In this document: positions 13,896-23,533 of the stretch, in pieces
Numbering within the stretch: position 1 is the first letter of the stretch
Layout of the letters: the number at the start of each line of letters is the position of its first letter
Source of the DNA: Collinsella aerofaciens
Lineage (GTDB): Bacteria; Actinomycetota; Coriobacteriia; Coriobacteriales; Coriobacteriaceae
Reading direction: 5' to 3'
DNA: 31,157 nt
NCBI GenBank assembly: GCA_021639365.1
Contig: JAJXHK010000025.1
Span: forward strand, 1-31,157
The notes under the pieces: generated by a model
The model's input: only the letters and a program-made list of their open reading frames with translations
Told to the model about the DNA's origin: nothing
Database searches by the model: none
Translations under genes and position numbers: made by a program

Positions 13896-15842
13896 TTAGT
13901 TTTCGGATTGCTTTGCCGCCGCCTCGGCGCGCTCGGCATTCCATGCAACGAGCGCCTCGTGAACCGCTTTGGCGACATCGGCAGGAACGCCTCGAACTTC
14001 CGCGATCTCTTGCTCGCTCGCCGCGCGCAAACGCTTCATCGAGCCAAAATGGCGCATAAGGGCACGTTTTCTGGTGGGTCCCACGCCTGGAACGTCATCG
14101 AGTACCGATACCGTCATGGCTTTATCGCGCAATTCGCGATGGAACGTGATGGCAAAACGGTGCGATTCATCGCGCACCTGTTTAATTAGATAGAGCGACG
14201 CGGACCCGGTCGGCAGCACGACTGGAGTCTCGTCCCAAGGCACGAAAACCTCCTCATCGGCCTTTGCCAAGCCACAAACTGGTATATCGAGCCCAAGAGC
14301 CTCAAGTTGCTTGATCGCAGCGGTCAATTGCGGCTTACCGCCATCGACAACGAGCAAATCGGGGCGCGAGCCAAAGCGCTCGTCGGCCATGCGCTCGGGA
14401 GCATAGCGTCGTCCCAAAACCTCGGACATCGACACGAAGTCGTTTGCCTCGTCCAATTCGGCCTGGATTTTAAAACGACGATACTGGCTCTTGTCGGCGC
14501 GCCCGTTGGTAAACACCACCATCGAGGCGACCGTAAAGGTGCCATGCAGCGTCGAGATATCGAAGCACTCGATACGCAACGGCGGCGATGGCAGCGCCAA
14601 CGCACTTTCGAGCTCCAGGAGCGCTTGATTGGTGCGGTCGTCAGCGTACCCCGTTCGCATCATGTAGCGCATGAGGGCATGGCGCGCATTTTTGGATGCC
14701 ATATCGAGCAGACGGTGCTTTTCGCCACGCTGCGGCCTATGGAGATGGCAGGAACGCTCACGCTTGCCCGCAAGCCACTCCCCCAGCGCCTCCGCATCCT
14801 CAAGCTCGACGGAAAGGTTGACCTCAGCTGGAATATCAGCCGTCTCGTCGTAATAGCGCTTAAGAAAGCCCGACTGGAGCTCTTCCTCGTCAACATCAAG
14901 ACCCTTGTCGAGAATGAACTCGCAGGTGCGAACTGTTCGGCCCTCGCGAACGACGAAGACGCAAGCGGCGGAGATGGTCTCCTCGCGATAGAAACCGATG
15001 ACATCGATATCGACACTGGAGGGAAAAATGACTTGCTGACGGTCGTCCAGACCCCTGATGACCTCCAAACGACGTTTGACGCGGGCGGCGCGCTCAAAAT
15101 CGAGCACCTCGGCGGCCTCCGTCATCTCGGATGTCAGCTCGTCGACGACGTCCTTGCGATGGCCAGACAAAAAACGTTCGACACGTTTGACGTTCTTGGC
15201 ATAGTCTGTCGGGGAAATCGCGCCGACACACGCACCCGGGCCGCGCCCGACATGGTAGTCAAAGCAGGGGCGCCCGTTTTGCGCGCAAATCATATTGACG
15301 ATGTCTTCCTCGCCCTTGTGGGACTCGACGATGCGGCGACAACGACGCCACTCCGCACAGGATGCGGAGCAGATGGGGATAACCTTGCGCAGCGTATCTA
15401 TCGTCTCACGTGCCGCGCGGCTATCGGTATAAGGTCCAAAATAGCGCGTTCCCGGCTTATGACGCTCACGCGTGTATTTGATAGCGGGATACAGGTCGCC
15501 CTTTGTAATGGCGATAAAGGGGTAGCTCTTGTCATCCTTGAGGTCGACGTTAAAGTACGGATGGTACTGACCAATCAAATTGCGCTCGAGCACCAACGCC
15601 TCGTGCTCGGTCTCCACCACGATATAGTCAAAGCTCGCCACCAGCTGCATCATCAGCGGGATCTTCTGGCGCTCGTCCTGCAGCGTCACGTACTGACGCA
15701 TACGGGCGCGCAGGTTTTTCGCCTTGCCCACGTAGATGACATCGCCCTTGGCGTCTTTCCAAAGGTAGCAGCCGGGCTGCGTGGGAACGCGCGAAACCTG
15801 CTCGGCAAGCGTTGGAATGTTGTCGTGACCGGCCACGCGCAC
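13896..15842 (-). CDS. uvrC: Excinuclease ABC subunit C
   Basis: 648 aa, usual size. It makes both incisions around bulky DNA lesions after UvrAB recognition. The N-terminal GIY-YIG nuclease spans about 20-100, with GCYLWKD and VIYVGKAKNLRARMRQY visible. A UVR domain that contacts UvrB lies near DVVDELTSEMTEAAEVLDFERAARVKRRL. The RNase-H-like second nuclease includes IECFDIS, and DLLVVDGGKPQL carries one of its acidic residues. Tandem helix-hairpin-helix motifs close the protein (LDDVPGVGPTRKRALMRHFG). The start is GTG 15842, directly after the murJ stop; a second in-frame GTG at 15836 fits the AGTAGG site slightly better. It is the last gene of the uvrA-ybaK-murJ-uvrC run. Confidence 0.96.
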   Translation of the reverse strand: MRVAGHDNIPTLAEQVSRVPTQPGCYLWKDAKGDVIYVGKAKNLRARMRQYVTLQDERQKIPLMMQLVASFDYIVVETEHEALVLERNLIGQYHPYFNVDLKDDKSYPFIAITKGDLYPAIKYTRERHKPGTRYFGPYTDSRAARETIDTLRKVIPICSASCAEWRRCRRIVESHKGEEDIVNMICAQNGRPCFDYHVGRGPGACVGAISPTDYAKNVKRVERFLSGHRKDVVDELTSEMTEAAEVLDFERAARVKRRLEVIRGLDDRQQVIFPSSVDIDVIGFYREETISAACVFVVREGRTVRTCEFILDKGLDVDEEELQSGFLKRYYDETADIPAEVNLSVELEDAEALGEWLAGKRERSCHLHRPQRGEKHRLLDMASKNARHALMRYMMRTGYADDRTNQALLELESALALPSPPLRIECFDISTLHGTFTVASMVVFTNGRADKSQYRRFKIQAELDEANDFVSMSEVLGRRYAPERMADERFGSRPDLLVVDGGKPQLTAAIKQLEALGLDIPVCGLAKADEEVFVPWDETPVVLPTGSASLYLIKQVRDESHRFAITFHRELRDKAMTVSVLDDVPGVGPTRKRALMRHFGSMKRLRAASEQEIAEVRGVPADVAKAVHEALVAWNAERAEAAAKQSEN

Positions 15843-17525
15843 CTACTTGCGACGAATCAGCGCCGAGACCTCGGGCATCTTAAGGACGACGGCAAGGCCA
15901 AAGGTAACAGCAAGCGAGACGACACCCGCAACGCAAACGTAGCCAAGAGTAATCAGAATCGAGCCGCCAAGTGCCCCGACAAAGTGCTCAAGCGCCCGCA
16001 TGACGCCGGCGCCTGCGGCAGCACCCAGGCCACCGAGCAAAAGGCCAAAGAAACCGCCATGCAGGATAGATTTAACCTGAAGACCACGCAGGCGACGACG
16101 CAGCCACCACAGCGAGCAACCGACCAAGATCACGTAGTCGACGACATACGAAAGCGCGATTGCCGGCATACCGAAGCCCAGCACAACGCCAAACAGCAGA
16201 ACCGAGCCGGCCTGGCCGATGGCGGAATACAGACAATAGCGGCTATAGGGCTTCATGTCGAGCAAGGCAGAGAAGCTCTTCTGCATCAGCACGACCACGC
16301 CGTAGAGCGGCAGGGAAAGTGCCAGGTAGATAAGGAACTCCGACACCAGCGCCACACCGGACTCATCGAACTTGCCAGCGCAGTAGATCATGTTGAGCGG
16401 ACGCGCGAAGACAATCAGGTACAGCGCGAATGGAATCAGGAAGAACAGCATCTGGGCGACGCCACGCGAAATGCCCGTGCGGACGCTGTCGTAATCCTTC
16501 TCCTGTGCGTCGTGAGAGAGCTCGGTATAGAGCGCCGTCGAAAGCGAGGCGGCAATCAGCGCGTAGGGCAGCGTGTACCACAGGCGCGCATAGGCGATGA
16601 CGGAAGGACCAGTCTCGGGCTGGACCACCAGCGCAGCAGCATTGGTGATAGAAGTCGAGACAAACATGCACACCGTGGCGAGCAGCGTCGGGATACCGAG
16701 CGCAATCGTCTGGCGCAGTGCGGGGTCCTTAAAGTCGATATGGATATGGGGATGCACGCCGTGCTTGCCAAGCGCGGGGATCTGACATGCCATCTGAACA
16801 AAGACACCGAGGGTCGTACCGGCCGCAATCAAGATGATGCCGGCACGTTCGCCAAACTGTGCGGACACGGGCGCAAAGCCCATAAAGCTCGCAATGACGA
16901 TCACATTGTTGAGGACCGGGGCAAACGTCGACCAGAAGTAGTCGCGGTGTGCGTTGAGGACGCCCGAAAACACCGAGCCCAAACCATAAAACAGAATCTG
17001 GATGGCAAAGAAACGGAACATGAACGCAGCGGTATCCATGCTGCCGCCGTCACCCGAAAGGAACGATTGCGTCCAGATAAAGCCCGGGGCGAACACGGTC
17101 CCCAGCAACGAAATGCCACCCAGCACCAATAGCAGAATACCGAGCAGGTTGCCCACGTACTCGTTAGAGGCCTCGCGACCCTGCTCACGCCTCACGCCCA
17201 TGTACACGGGCAAAAACGCCGTCACGAGCATGCCGCCCATCACGAGTTCGTAGAGCATATTGGGCAGGTTGTTGGCGACCTGATAGGAAGACGAGAGCAG
17301 CGACATGCCGATAGCGGCCGCCATTGCCCACGTGCGGATAAAACCGGTGACGCGAGACACGATGGTCAGGATGGTCATAAGCCCGGCGGAACGACCAACC
17401 GTGGAGTAGTCCGACGAGCCCATGTCGTCAGTGTCATCTCGCGACGAAGAAGCTTCGGATGAGGGTGTCTGAGGCGCAGATTCTTCTGCAAAATGAGCTC
17501 CGCGCTTCAATTCTTCCTGCGGCAT
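15843..17525 (-). CDS. murJ: Lipid II flippase, MurJ/MviN family
   Basis: 560 aa integral membrane protein that moves lipid-linked peptidoglycan precursors across the membrane. A 40-residue acidic, serine-rich cytoplasmic tail (DDTDDMGSSD) precedes the first helix. GLMTILTIVSRVTGFIRTWAM and YQVANNLPNMLYELVMGGMLVTAFLPVY are the strong family signatures, the latter in the second helix and following loop; about 14 membrane segments are expected. The ATG at 17525 lies three bases after the ybaK stop with GAGAGGA seven bases before it, and the uvrC start follows its stop directly, so the three genes are translationally linked. Confidence 0.94.
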   Translation of the reverse strand: MPQEELKRGAHFAEESAPQTPSSEASSSRDDTDDMGSSDYSTVGRSAGLMTILTIVSRVTGFIRTWAMAAAIGMSLLSSSYQVANNLPNMLYELVMGGMLVTAFLPVYMGVRREQGREASNEYVGNLLGILLLVLGGISLLGTVFAPGFIWTQSFLSGDGGSMDTAAFMFRFFAIQILFYGLGSVFSGVLNAHRDYFWSTFAPVLNNVIVIASFMGFAPVSAQFGERAGIILIAAGTTLGVFVQMACQIPALGKHGVHPHIHIDFKDPALRQTIALGIPTLLATVCMFVSTSITNAAALVVQPETGPSVIAYARLWYTLPYALIAASLSTALYTELSHDAQEKDYDSVRTGISRGVAQMLFFLIPFALYLIVFARPLNMIYCAGKFDESGVALVSEFLIYLALSLPLYGVVVLMQKSFSALLDMKPYSRYCLYSAIGQAGSVLLFGVVLGFGMPAIALSYVVDYVILVGCSLWWLRRRLRGLQVKSILHGGFFGLLLGGLGAAAGAGVMRALEHFVGALGGSILITLGYVCVAGVVSLAVTFGLAVVLKMPEVSALIRRK

Positions 17526-17528
17526 CGC

Positions 17529-18029
17529 TCAGTCCTCTCTCGTAATCGCGGCAACCGTCGCCCCGCAAAATGCAATTAAATCATCGGGTGCAAGCTCGAG
17601 CTGATAACCACGCTTGCCTCCCGAAATAAAAATGGTATCCCAAAGGACACATGTTTCATCAATGAGCGTCCGGTAGCGCTTTTTCATACCGACCGGACTG
17701 CAGCCGCCGCGAACGTAGCCAGTCGCCGCAAGCAAATCCTTCACATGCATCATGGCCAAGGACTTCTCCCCCGCGGCACGCGCGGCGGACTTTAGATCGA
17801 GCTCGTCGGCAACAGGGATGCAGCACACGACGTGGTCGTTGGACGGCGTCACGCAGACCAAGGTCTTAAATCCTTGACCGGGCTCCTCGCCAAGCTGCTC
17901 CGAAATCGCGACCCCCAGGCCCGCCGACTCATCACCATCGTCTTCGTACGTATGTAGAACATAGGAAATGCCGGCGCTTTCCAGCTCGCGCATCGCATTG
18001 GTTTTTGGCGTCTTTACAGCCTTTGCCAT
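17529..18029 (-). CDS. ybaK: YbaK/EbsC-family aminoacyl-tRNA deacylase
   Basis: 166 aa from ATG 18029, with AAAGGA six bases upstream. YbaK proteins hydrolyse mischarged Cys-tRNA(Pro). The family lysine is Lys55 in GFKTLV, followed by HVVCCIPVADELDLKSAARAAGEKSLAMM, then YVRGGCSPVGMKKRYRTLIDE, the conserved Gly-Gly-x-Ser-Pro-x-Gly loop and substrate pocket, and FISGGKRGYQLELAPDDLI at the C-terminus. It is placed between uvrA and murJ, three bases ahead of murJ. Its role here is housekeeping proofreading with no obvious tie to DNA repair. Confidence 0.93.
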   Translation of the reverse strand: MAKAVKTPKTNAMRELESAGISYVLHTYEDDGDESAGLGVAISEQLGEEPGQGFKTLVCVTPSNDHVVCCIPVADELDLKSAARAAGEKSLAMMHVKDLLAATGYVRGGCSPVGMKKRYRTLIDETCVLWDTIFISGGKRGYQLELAPDDLIAFCGATVAAITRED

Positions 18030-18110
18030 GGCATATCCTTTCCCTCGCATTCGGACGCAAGGATTAAGTATATGTCCAATTCGGCTGCATACGTCACTTC
18101 GACACAGCAA

Positions 18111-18141
18111 GCGCCATCGAATCACAAGGAGTCGATGGCGC
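18111..18141 (-). terminator. Hairpin after uvrA, probable weak terminator
   Basis: Perfect 10-bp arms GCGCCATCGA (18111-18120) and TCGATGGCGC (18132-18141) around an 11-base loop, 20 bases after the uvrA stop. It is followed by TTGCTGTGT rather than a clean U-run, so part of the transcripts may continue into ybaK. Confidence 0.5.
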
Positions 18142-18161
18142 CCATAAACTGAATCGCCTAT

Positions 18162-21041
18162 TTATTGAGCATCAAGTTGAGCCTGACGCTCCCGGTCACG
18201 CCTGAGCAACGGCGCCAAAAACTTGCCCGTATAACTCTGCGGACAGTCCGCAACCTGCTCCGGTGTGCCCGAAACCACGACGGTTCCGCCGCCGTTACCG
18301 CCCTCGGGGCCCATATCGATCAGGCGGTCGGCAACCTTGATGACATCAAGGTTGTGTTCAATCACCAGCACCGTGTTGCCCGCATCGACCAAGCGCTGCA
18401 GCACATCGAGCAGCTGGCGGACGTCCTCAAAATGAAGGCCGGTCGTCGGCTCGTCCAAAATATAGAACGTCTTGCCCGTCTGGCGTCGATGAAGCTCCTT
18501 GGCGAGCTTCACACGCTGTGCCTCGCCGCCCGAGAGCGTCGTGGCGGGCTGGCCCAGGCTCACGTAGCCCAAGCCCACATCGTACAGCGTCTGGAGCTTG
18601 CGCTTAATCTGCGGGATATTCCCAAAGAAGGCCAGCGCCTCGGTGACGCTCATGTCGAGCACGTCCGAGATGGTCTTACCACGGTAGGTGACCTCAAGCG
18701 TCTCGCGGTTATAGCGTTTGCCGCCGCAGACCTCACAGGGGACATAGATATCGGGAAGGAAGTGCATCTCGATCTTAATTTGTCCGTCGCCCTTGCATGC
18801 TTCGCAGCGACCGCCGCTCACGTTAAAGGAGAAACGTCCCGGCGAGTAGCCGCGCGCCTTCGACTCCGGCGTACTCGCAAACAGCGCGCGAAGATCATCC
18901 CACAGGCCAATGTACGTAGCAGGGTTGGAACGCGGCGTGCGGCCAATCGGCGACTGGTCGATATCGATAACCTTATCGATACACTCGATGCCCTCGATTT
19001 TCTTATACGGACCCACAGGGCGCGTCGAACGGTGAATGGCATTCGTAAGGGCAGGTGCGATGGTGTCGGTAACCAGGGAGCTCTTACCCGATCCCGACAC
19101 GCCGGTAACAACCGTAAGCGTACCAAACTCGATCTTGGCGGTAACGTTTTTGAGGTTGTTGGCTCGGGCGCCCGTGATCTTAAGGCAGCCGCGACCGGGC
19201 TTGCGGCGTTCATCGGGAACCCGAATCATTCGCTTGCCGGTCAGGTAGGCACCCGTCATCGAATCGGGGCACGCCATGATATCGGCAGGCGTTCCCGCGG
19301 CGACCACGTGTCCGCCGTTCACGCCCGCGCCGGGGCCCATGTCGATCACATAGTCGGCAGCACGAATCGTATCCTCATCATGCTCGACGACGATGACGGT
19401 ATTGCCGATATCGCGTAGGCGCTCAAGCGTCTTGATCAGGCGCTCGTTGTCACGCTGATGAAGACCGATCGATGGCTCGTCCAAAATGTACAGGACACCC
19501 ATGAGGCCGGCGCCGATCTGCGTTGCCAGGCGAATGCGCTGGGCCTCGCCTCCGGAAAGCGTCGCCGAGGCACGGTCGAGGGTCAGATAGTCGAGTCCGA
19601 CATCGACCAGAAAGCGCAGGCGCTCCAGGATTTCCTTAACGATGCGCCCGCCGATAAATTGTTGGCGCTCGGTAAGCTCCAAGCCCTCAAAAAACTCGAG
19701 CGACTCGCGGCACGATAGGCAGCAGACCTCGTAAATGGACTTACCGCCTACGGTAACGGCGAGCATCTCGGGGCGCAAACGAGCACCATGGCAACTCGAG
19801 CACGGCTCCTCGCGGATGTACTTCTCCAAGCGCGCCTTGGTGTTCTCATTCGTCGTCTCGGTATAGCGCTCGTACAGGATATTGCGCACGCCCGAGAACT
19901 TGGTGTCCCACTGGCTGCGGCGCCCATCGAGCTTTTGATAGTCGACCGAAATCTTCTGGTCGCCCATGCCGTCTAAAAACGCACGACGCACCCGCGGAGG
20001 CAGATCCTCCCACGGCGTATCGACGCTCACCTTAAAGTGTTTGCAGACCGCAGCGAAAATCTGCGGATAGTAGTTAGAGTTGCCAAACAGGCCGCCAAAG
20101 ACCCCGTCGGCGATCGACTTCGAGGGGTCTTCGATTAGGGCCTCGGCATCGACCGTCTTCTTAAAGCCCAGGCCATCGCACTCGGGGCACGCGCCATAGG
20201 GCGCGTTGAACGAGAAATCACGCGGCTGAAGATCGTCAATGGAGTGTCCATGCTCCGGGCACGCCAGGGCCAACGAATACTCCAGCAGCTCGCCCTCGGT
20301 CCCCTCGGGAGCATCACGATCGGGCAGCATGTACACGTTTACATTGCCATGAGCCAGCGCAGTCGCTTGTTCAACGGACTCGGCAATACGGCCCAGCGAG
20401 TTCTCGCGAATCACGATGCGGTCGACCACGACCTCGATATCGTGCTTGAATTTCTTATCCAAATCGATAGGGTCATCAAGCGAGCGAACCTCGCCGTCGA
20501 CACGCACGCGGCTAAAGCCCTCGGCGCGAAGGTCCTCAAACAGTTTGGTGTACTCGCCTTTTCGCCCGCGTACCACCGGCGCCAGCACAAACGCACGACG
20601 ACCCTCTCCCGCCGCCAGGACCTTATCGGCGACCTGGTCGGTGGTTTGGCGCTCGATAACCCGACCGCACTCGGGGCAGTGCGGCGTACCGACGCGAGCA
20701 AACAGCAGTCGCAGGTAGTCATAAATCTCGGTTACGGTGCCCACCGTCGAGCGCGGGTTCTTGGATGTCGTCTTTTGATCAATTGAGACAGCCGGCGAAA
20801 GGCCGTCGATTGAATCCAAGTCGGGTTTGTCCATCTGGCCCAAGAACTGGCGCGCATAACTCGAAAGGCTCTCGACGTATCGACGCTGGCCCTCGGCATA
20901 GATAGTGTCGAATGCCAGCGAACTCTTGCCCGAGCCAGAAAGACCGGTAATGACCACGAGTTGGTCACGCGGAATGGAAACATCGATATCCCGGAGGTTA
21001 TGCTCACGAGCGCCGCGAATAACGATAGAAGAATCAGACAT
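18162..21041 (-). CDS. uvrA: Excinuclease ABC subunit A
   Basis: 959 aa, close to the usual 940-960. UvrA dimerises, binds damaged DNA and loads UvrB. Two ABC ATPase halves are present: GLSGSGKSSLAFDTIYAEGQRRYVESLS near the N-terminus and GVSGSGKSSL in the second half, with signatures LSGGEAQRIRLATQ and LSGGEAQRVKLAKEL. Zinc sites are visible as CPECG with a later CPEC pair, CSSCHG, and CEACKG paired with CEVCGG. ATG 21041 is chosen because AAGGAG lies five bases upstream. A LexA-like box lies 62 bases upstream. A hairpin follows the stop before ybaK. Confidence 0.98.
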   Translation of the reverse strand: MSDSSIVIRGAREHNLRDIDVSIPRDQLVVITGLSGSGKSSLAFDTIYAEGQRRYVESLSSYARQFLGQMDKPDLDSIDGLSPAVSIDQKTTSKNPRSTVGTVTEIYDYLRLLFARVGTPHCPECGRVIERQTTDQVADKVLAAGEGRRAFVLAPVVRGRKGEYTKLFEDLRAEGFSRVRVDGEVRSLDDPIDLDKKFKHDIEVVVDRIVIRENSLGRIAESVEQATALAHGNVNVYMLPDRDAPEGTEGELLEYSLALACPEHGHSIDDLQPRDFSFNAPYGACPECDGLGFKKTVDAEALIEDPSKSIADGVFGGLFGNSNYYPQIFAAVCKHFKVSVDTPWEDLPPRVRRAFLDGMGDQKISVDYQKLDGRRSQWDTKFSGVRNILYERYTETTNENTKARLEKYIREEPCSSCHGARLRPEMLAVTVGGKSIYEVCCLSCRESLEFFEGLELTERQQFIGGRIVKEILERLRFLVDVGLDYLTLDRASATLSGGEAQRIRLATQIGAGLMGVLYILDEPSIGLHQRDNERLIKTLERLRDIGNTVIVVEHDEDTIRAADYVIDMGPGAGVNGGHVVAAGTPADIMACPDSMTGAYLTGKRMIRVPDERRKPGRGCLKITGARANNLKNVTAKIEFGTLTVVTGVSGSGKSSLVTDTIAPALTNAIHRSTRPVGPYKKIEGIECIDKVIDIDQSPIGRTPRSNPATYIGLWDDLRALFASTPESKARGYSPGRFSFNVSGGRCEACKGDGQIKIEMHFLPDIYVPCEVCGGKRYNRETLEVTYRGKTISDVLDMSVTEALAFFGNIPQIKRKLQTLYDVGLGYVSLGQPATTLSGGEAQRVKLAKELHRRQTGKTFYILDEPTTGLHFEDVRQLLDVLQRLVDAGNTVLVIEHNLDVIKVADRLIDMGPEGGNGGGTVVVSGTPEQVADCPQSYTGKFLAPLLRRDRERQAQLDAQ

Positions 21042-21102
21042 GGAAGCTCCTTGCCTCCTATTGCATCGAATCATACTGCCGATGAGTTTAGCGCACTCGA
21101 CG

Positions 21103-21116
21103 CGCACAGATGTTCG
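21103..21116 (-). promoter_or_regulatory. LexA/DinR-like SOS box upstream of uvrA
   Basis: On the minus strand the site reads CGAACATCTGTGCG, against the Gram-positive consensus CGAAC-N4-GTTCG: one mismatch. It is 62 bases upstream of the uvrA ATG, where an SOS operator is expected. Confidence 0.55.
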
Positions 21117-21234
21117 TAATACAAGATTCGCAGACCTTTAGCTTTGCGTATCGGGCGCTTTGTTTCTCGAAATGCCGTGGAAAGGTTACAGTAATCTAAT
21201 ACTGAACTTAATTTGCTGTACCAGAGGAACGTCC

Positions 21235-23388
21235 ATGACCGAAGATATCCCCCTTGAAATCACTTCGAGCGACATGGCCAATCTGCCCATATTCATCGCC
21301 GTCCTTATCGTGGCCGCCGTCGTCGTGCGCGTGTATTTTTCAATCAAACGCAACGAAAAGCCACCCATTGCCCGCGTCTTTTGGTGCGCGACGCTCCTCA
21401 TCCCGCTCGGCGTGGTAGCTGCATGGGTTACGAATCAATTGCTCGTAAATGAGGGCAGCTCCCTATGGGTCCTTTCTTATTCGGCGCTCGGTGCTGCCGC
21501 CGTCATGCTTCTTGTCGAGCCCTTGGTTTCGGGACTTATCGACCAAACCGACCTTACGACGGGAACGGTTGCCTGTATTTGCCGTGACATCCTTGTCATC
21601 GCCGCTGTTTCAGCGCTCTCGTTCGTTTCACTCGAAATTGCCTGCAACGAAACGTTCTATCGCATTCCCGCCAACTCATTCGGGTTTTCCGTCGGGCTGC
21701 TCGCGACGGTTCTGCTCTCCCTTTATTTGCTGGGACAGCGTCATGGAGGCGTCATGGCCCTCGTGCCCGTCGTCTGTTGCATCCTTGGCATTGCCGAGCA
21801 CTTCGTCATAACGTTTAAAGGCGAAGCCATCCTGCCAAGCGATATCTTGGCCCTTGGCACCGCAATGGAAGTGAGCGAGGGATACGAGTTTACCTTTACC
21901 GCCGGAATCGTAACCTCTCTCGCCCTGCTGGAGATTTCCCTGGGGCTTCTTTCGCTCATCCGACCGCGAAAGCTCCGTACGCCCACCCATGTCTTCCCCG
22001 CTATCGCCGCTAACCTCTGTGCTTTTCTGCTAGTGACCGTTGTGGGGCTCTCAGGCTTTTCCAACATCGACTTGGAGCAGGCGCTGGATTTTGGATTTGA
22101 CCGTTGGCAGCCCATCACCACGTATGCGTCTCAGGGTTTTATCACTTCGTTCACCGAAATGGTCAACGAGTTGCCCATTGAGAAGCCCGAAGACTATACG
22201 CCCGACGAGGCGCAGAGCATCGAGCAGGAGCTCGCCGCCGTCTACGACAGCACATATGGCTCGAGCGAACAGCGCGCGTCGGCCGTTGCCCAGTTCAATG
22301 AAATCAAGCCGACGATTGTTGCCGTCATGAACGAGAGTTTTAGCGACCTTTCGTGCTTTGAGCAGCTCCAGACGGCCGGGTACACCGGCCCCGCATTCTA
22401 CAACTCGCTTCCCGACACACTTGTTCGCGGCACCATGCTCGCTTCGGTCGCCGGTGGCGGAACGGCGAACTCCGAATTCGAATTTTTGACCGGAGCGACA
22501 ACGGCCTTTGTCGGATTAGGCAAAATCCCCTATCAGCTGTATCAGATGAATGGCGTCAACAGCCTGGCAAAGGACCTTAAAGAGCTTGGGTATACCGCTA
22601 CCGCCATGCACCCGCAAAACCCCGTCAACTACCATCGCGATAAAATCTATCAGCAGCTGGGCTTTGGAGACTTTCTTTCAATCGGCGATTTCGAAGGTGC
22701 GCCCTATTACCATGCCGGCGTATGCGACTACGCCACCTACGACAAGATACTCGACCTGCTTAGAACCGACGAAGCCCCGCAGTTCATCTTTGACGTCACG
22801 ATGCAAAATCACGGCGGCTACGACTATGGCACCGTTCCCGCCGAAGAGCTGACAAACTATTGGGTCGAGGGAGCCAGTGAGGGTGCCAACAGCGCGCTCA
22901 ACACCTATCTCACCTGCATCAACGCATCCGACCGGGACCTCGAGTACTTTATCAACGAGCTCCGCAATATCGGCAGACCGGTTGTTCTTGTCTTTTTTGG
23001 CGACCATCAGCCGAGCGCCGCAACGACTCTCAACGACGAGCTGTACCCTCAGGAAGATACGGCAAGCCACGCTTTCCGTATCTATCAGTCGACATATCTC
23101 GTCTGGGCTAACTATGAGATCGCCGGCAATACCGAGCTCAACGTCTACGACACCGTCGGGGCAAACGAGATTGCAGCCATTACCCTTAATAAGATCGGCG
23201 CCCCGCTCACCAATTACCAAAAGGCCCTGCTTGCGACAAGGTCAGATGTGCCCACCATCAATGTCGCCGGCTATCTCGGTGCCGACGGGCTGCGCTACGA
23301 CTTGGAATCGGAAGACAGCCCCTACGCCTCGACGATCGACAAGCTGCAGCGCATGCAATACCTCGAGTTCGCCAGCAAAGTTCAGTAA
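21235..23388 (+). CDS. LtaS/MdoB-type membrane phosphoglycerol transferase (sulfatase fold)
   Basis: 717 aa from ATG 21235, with GAGGA six bases upstream. The first 280 or so residues hold several membrane helices (for example NLPIFIAVLIVAAVVVRVYF and LLATVLLSLYLLG). The outer domain, about 355-650, has the alkaline-phosphatase/sulfatase fold: Glu367 in VMNESFSD, the nucleophile Thr410 in GGGTANSEF, His526 in MQNHGGYD and Asp590-His591 in FFGDHQPS. These are the manganese and catalytic residues of lipoteichoic acid synthases and related glycerol-phosphate transferases. It probably decorates an outer-surface glycolipid or glycan with glycerol phosphate taken from phosphatidylglycerol. The exact acceptor cannot be read from sequence. 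It is transcribed divergently from uvrA. Confidence 0.88.
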   Translation: MTEDIPLEITSSDMANLPIFIAVLIVAAVVVRVYFSIKRNEKPPIARVFWCATLLIPLGVVAAWVTNQLLVNEGSSLWVLSYSALGAAAVMLLVEPLVSGLIDQTDLTTGTVACICRDILVIAAVSALSFVSLEIACNETFYRIPANSFGFSVGLLATVLLSLYLLGQRHGGVMALVPVVCCILGIAEHFVITFKGEAILPSDILALGTAMEVSEGYEFTFTAGIVTSLALLEISLGLLSLIRPRKLRTPTHVFPAIAANLCAFLLVTVVGLSGFSNIDLEQALDFGFDRWQPITTYASQGFITSFTEMVNELPIEKPEDYTPDEAQSIEQELAAVYDSTYGSSEQRASAVAQFNEIKPTIVAVMNESFSDLSCFEQLQTAGYTGPAFYNSLPDTLVRGTMLASVAGGGTANSEFEFLTGATTAFVGLGKIPYQLYQMNGVNSLAKDLKELGYTATAMHPQNPVNYHRDKIYQQLGFGDFLSIGDFEGAPYYHAGVCDYATYDKILDLLRTDEAPQFIFDVTMQNHGGYDYGTVPAEELTNYWVEGASEGANSALNTYLTCINASDRDLEYFINELRNIGRPVVLVFFGDHQPSAATTLNDELYPQEDTASHAFRIYQSTYLVWANYEIAGNTELNVYDTVGANEIAAITLNKIGAPLTNYQKALLATRSDVPTINVAGYLGADGLRYDLESEDSPYASTIDKLQRMQYLEFASKVQ

Positions 23389-23402
23389 GCCCGCCCATTC
23401 GC

Positions 23403-23437
23403 TTGGGCCCATCGTATTGCAAGCACGCTCGGCCCAA
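23403..23437 (+). repeat. 7-bp inverted repeat after the phosphoglycerol-transferase gene
   Basis: TTGGGCC (23403-23409) pairs with GGCCCAA (23431-23437) across a 21-base loop. No U-run follows. It might weakly terminate or merely structure the 3' end. Confidence 0.3.
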
Positions 23438-23448
23438 ACGCATCGCAA

Positions 23449-23478
23449 ATGACTCCCGCTCGCAAACGAGGGTACAAT
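23449..23478 (+). promoter_or_regulatory. Probable promoter of the mrp gene
   Basis: ATGACT (23449-23454, four of six) is spaced 18 bases from TACAAT (23473-23478, five of six). The start near 23485 gives a leader of about 50 bases with a short GC-rich fold (GGGGC/GCCCC) before AAAGGAG. Confidence 0.45.
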
Positions 23479-23533
23479 GACGCTCGTGTCACATCGCGGG
23501 GCCCCGGCCCCAGCATATACAAAGGAGTCATAC

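Noticed and set aside
14307..17132. A 941-codon open frame opposite uvrC and murJ
   Set aside because: Same reason: low-complexity translation, no ribosome-binding site of note, and full overlap with two conserved genes.
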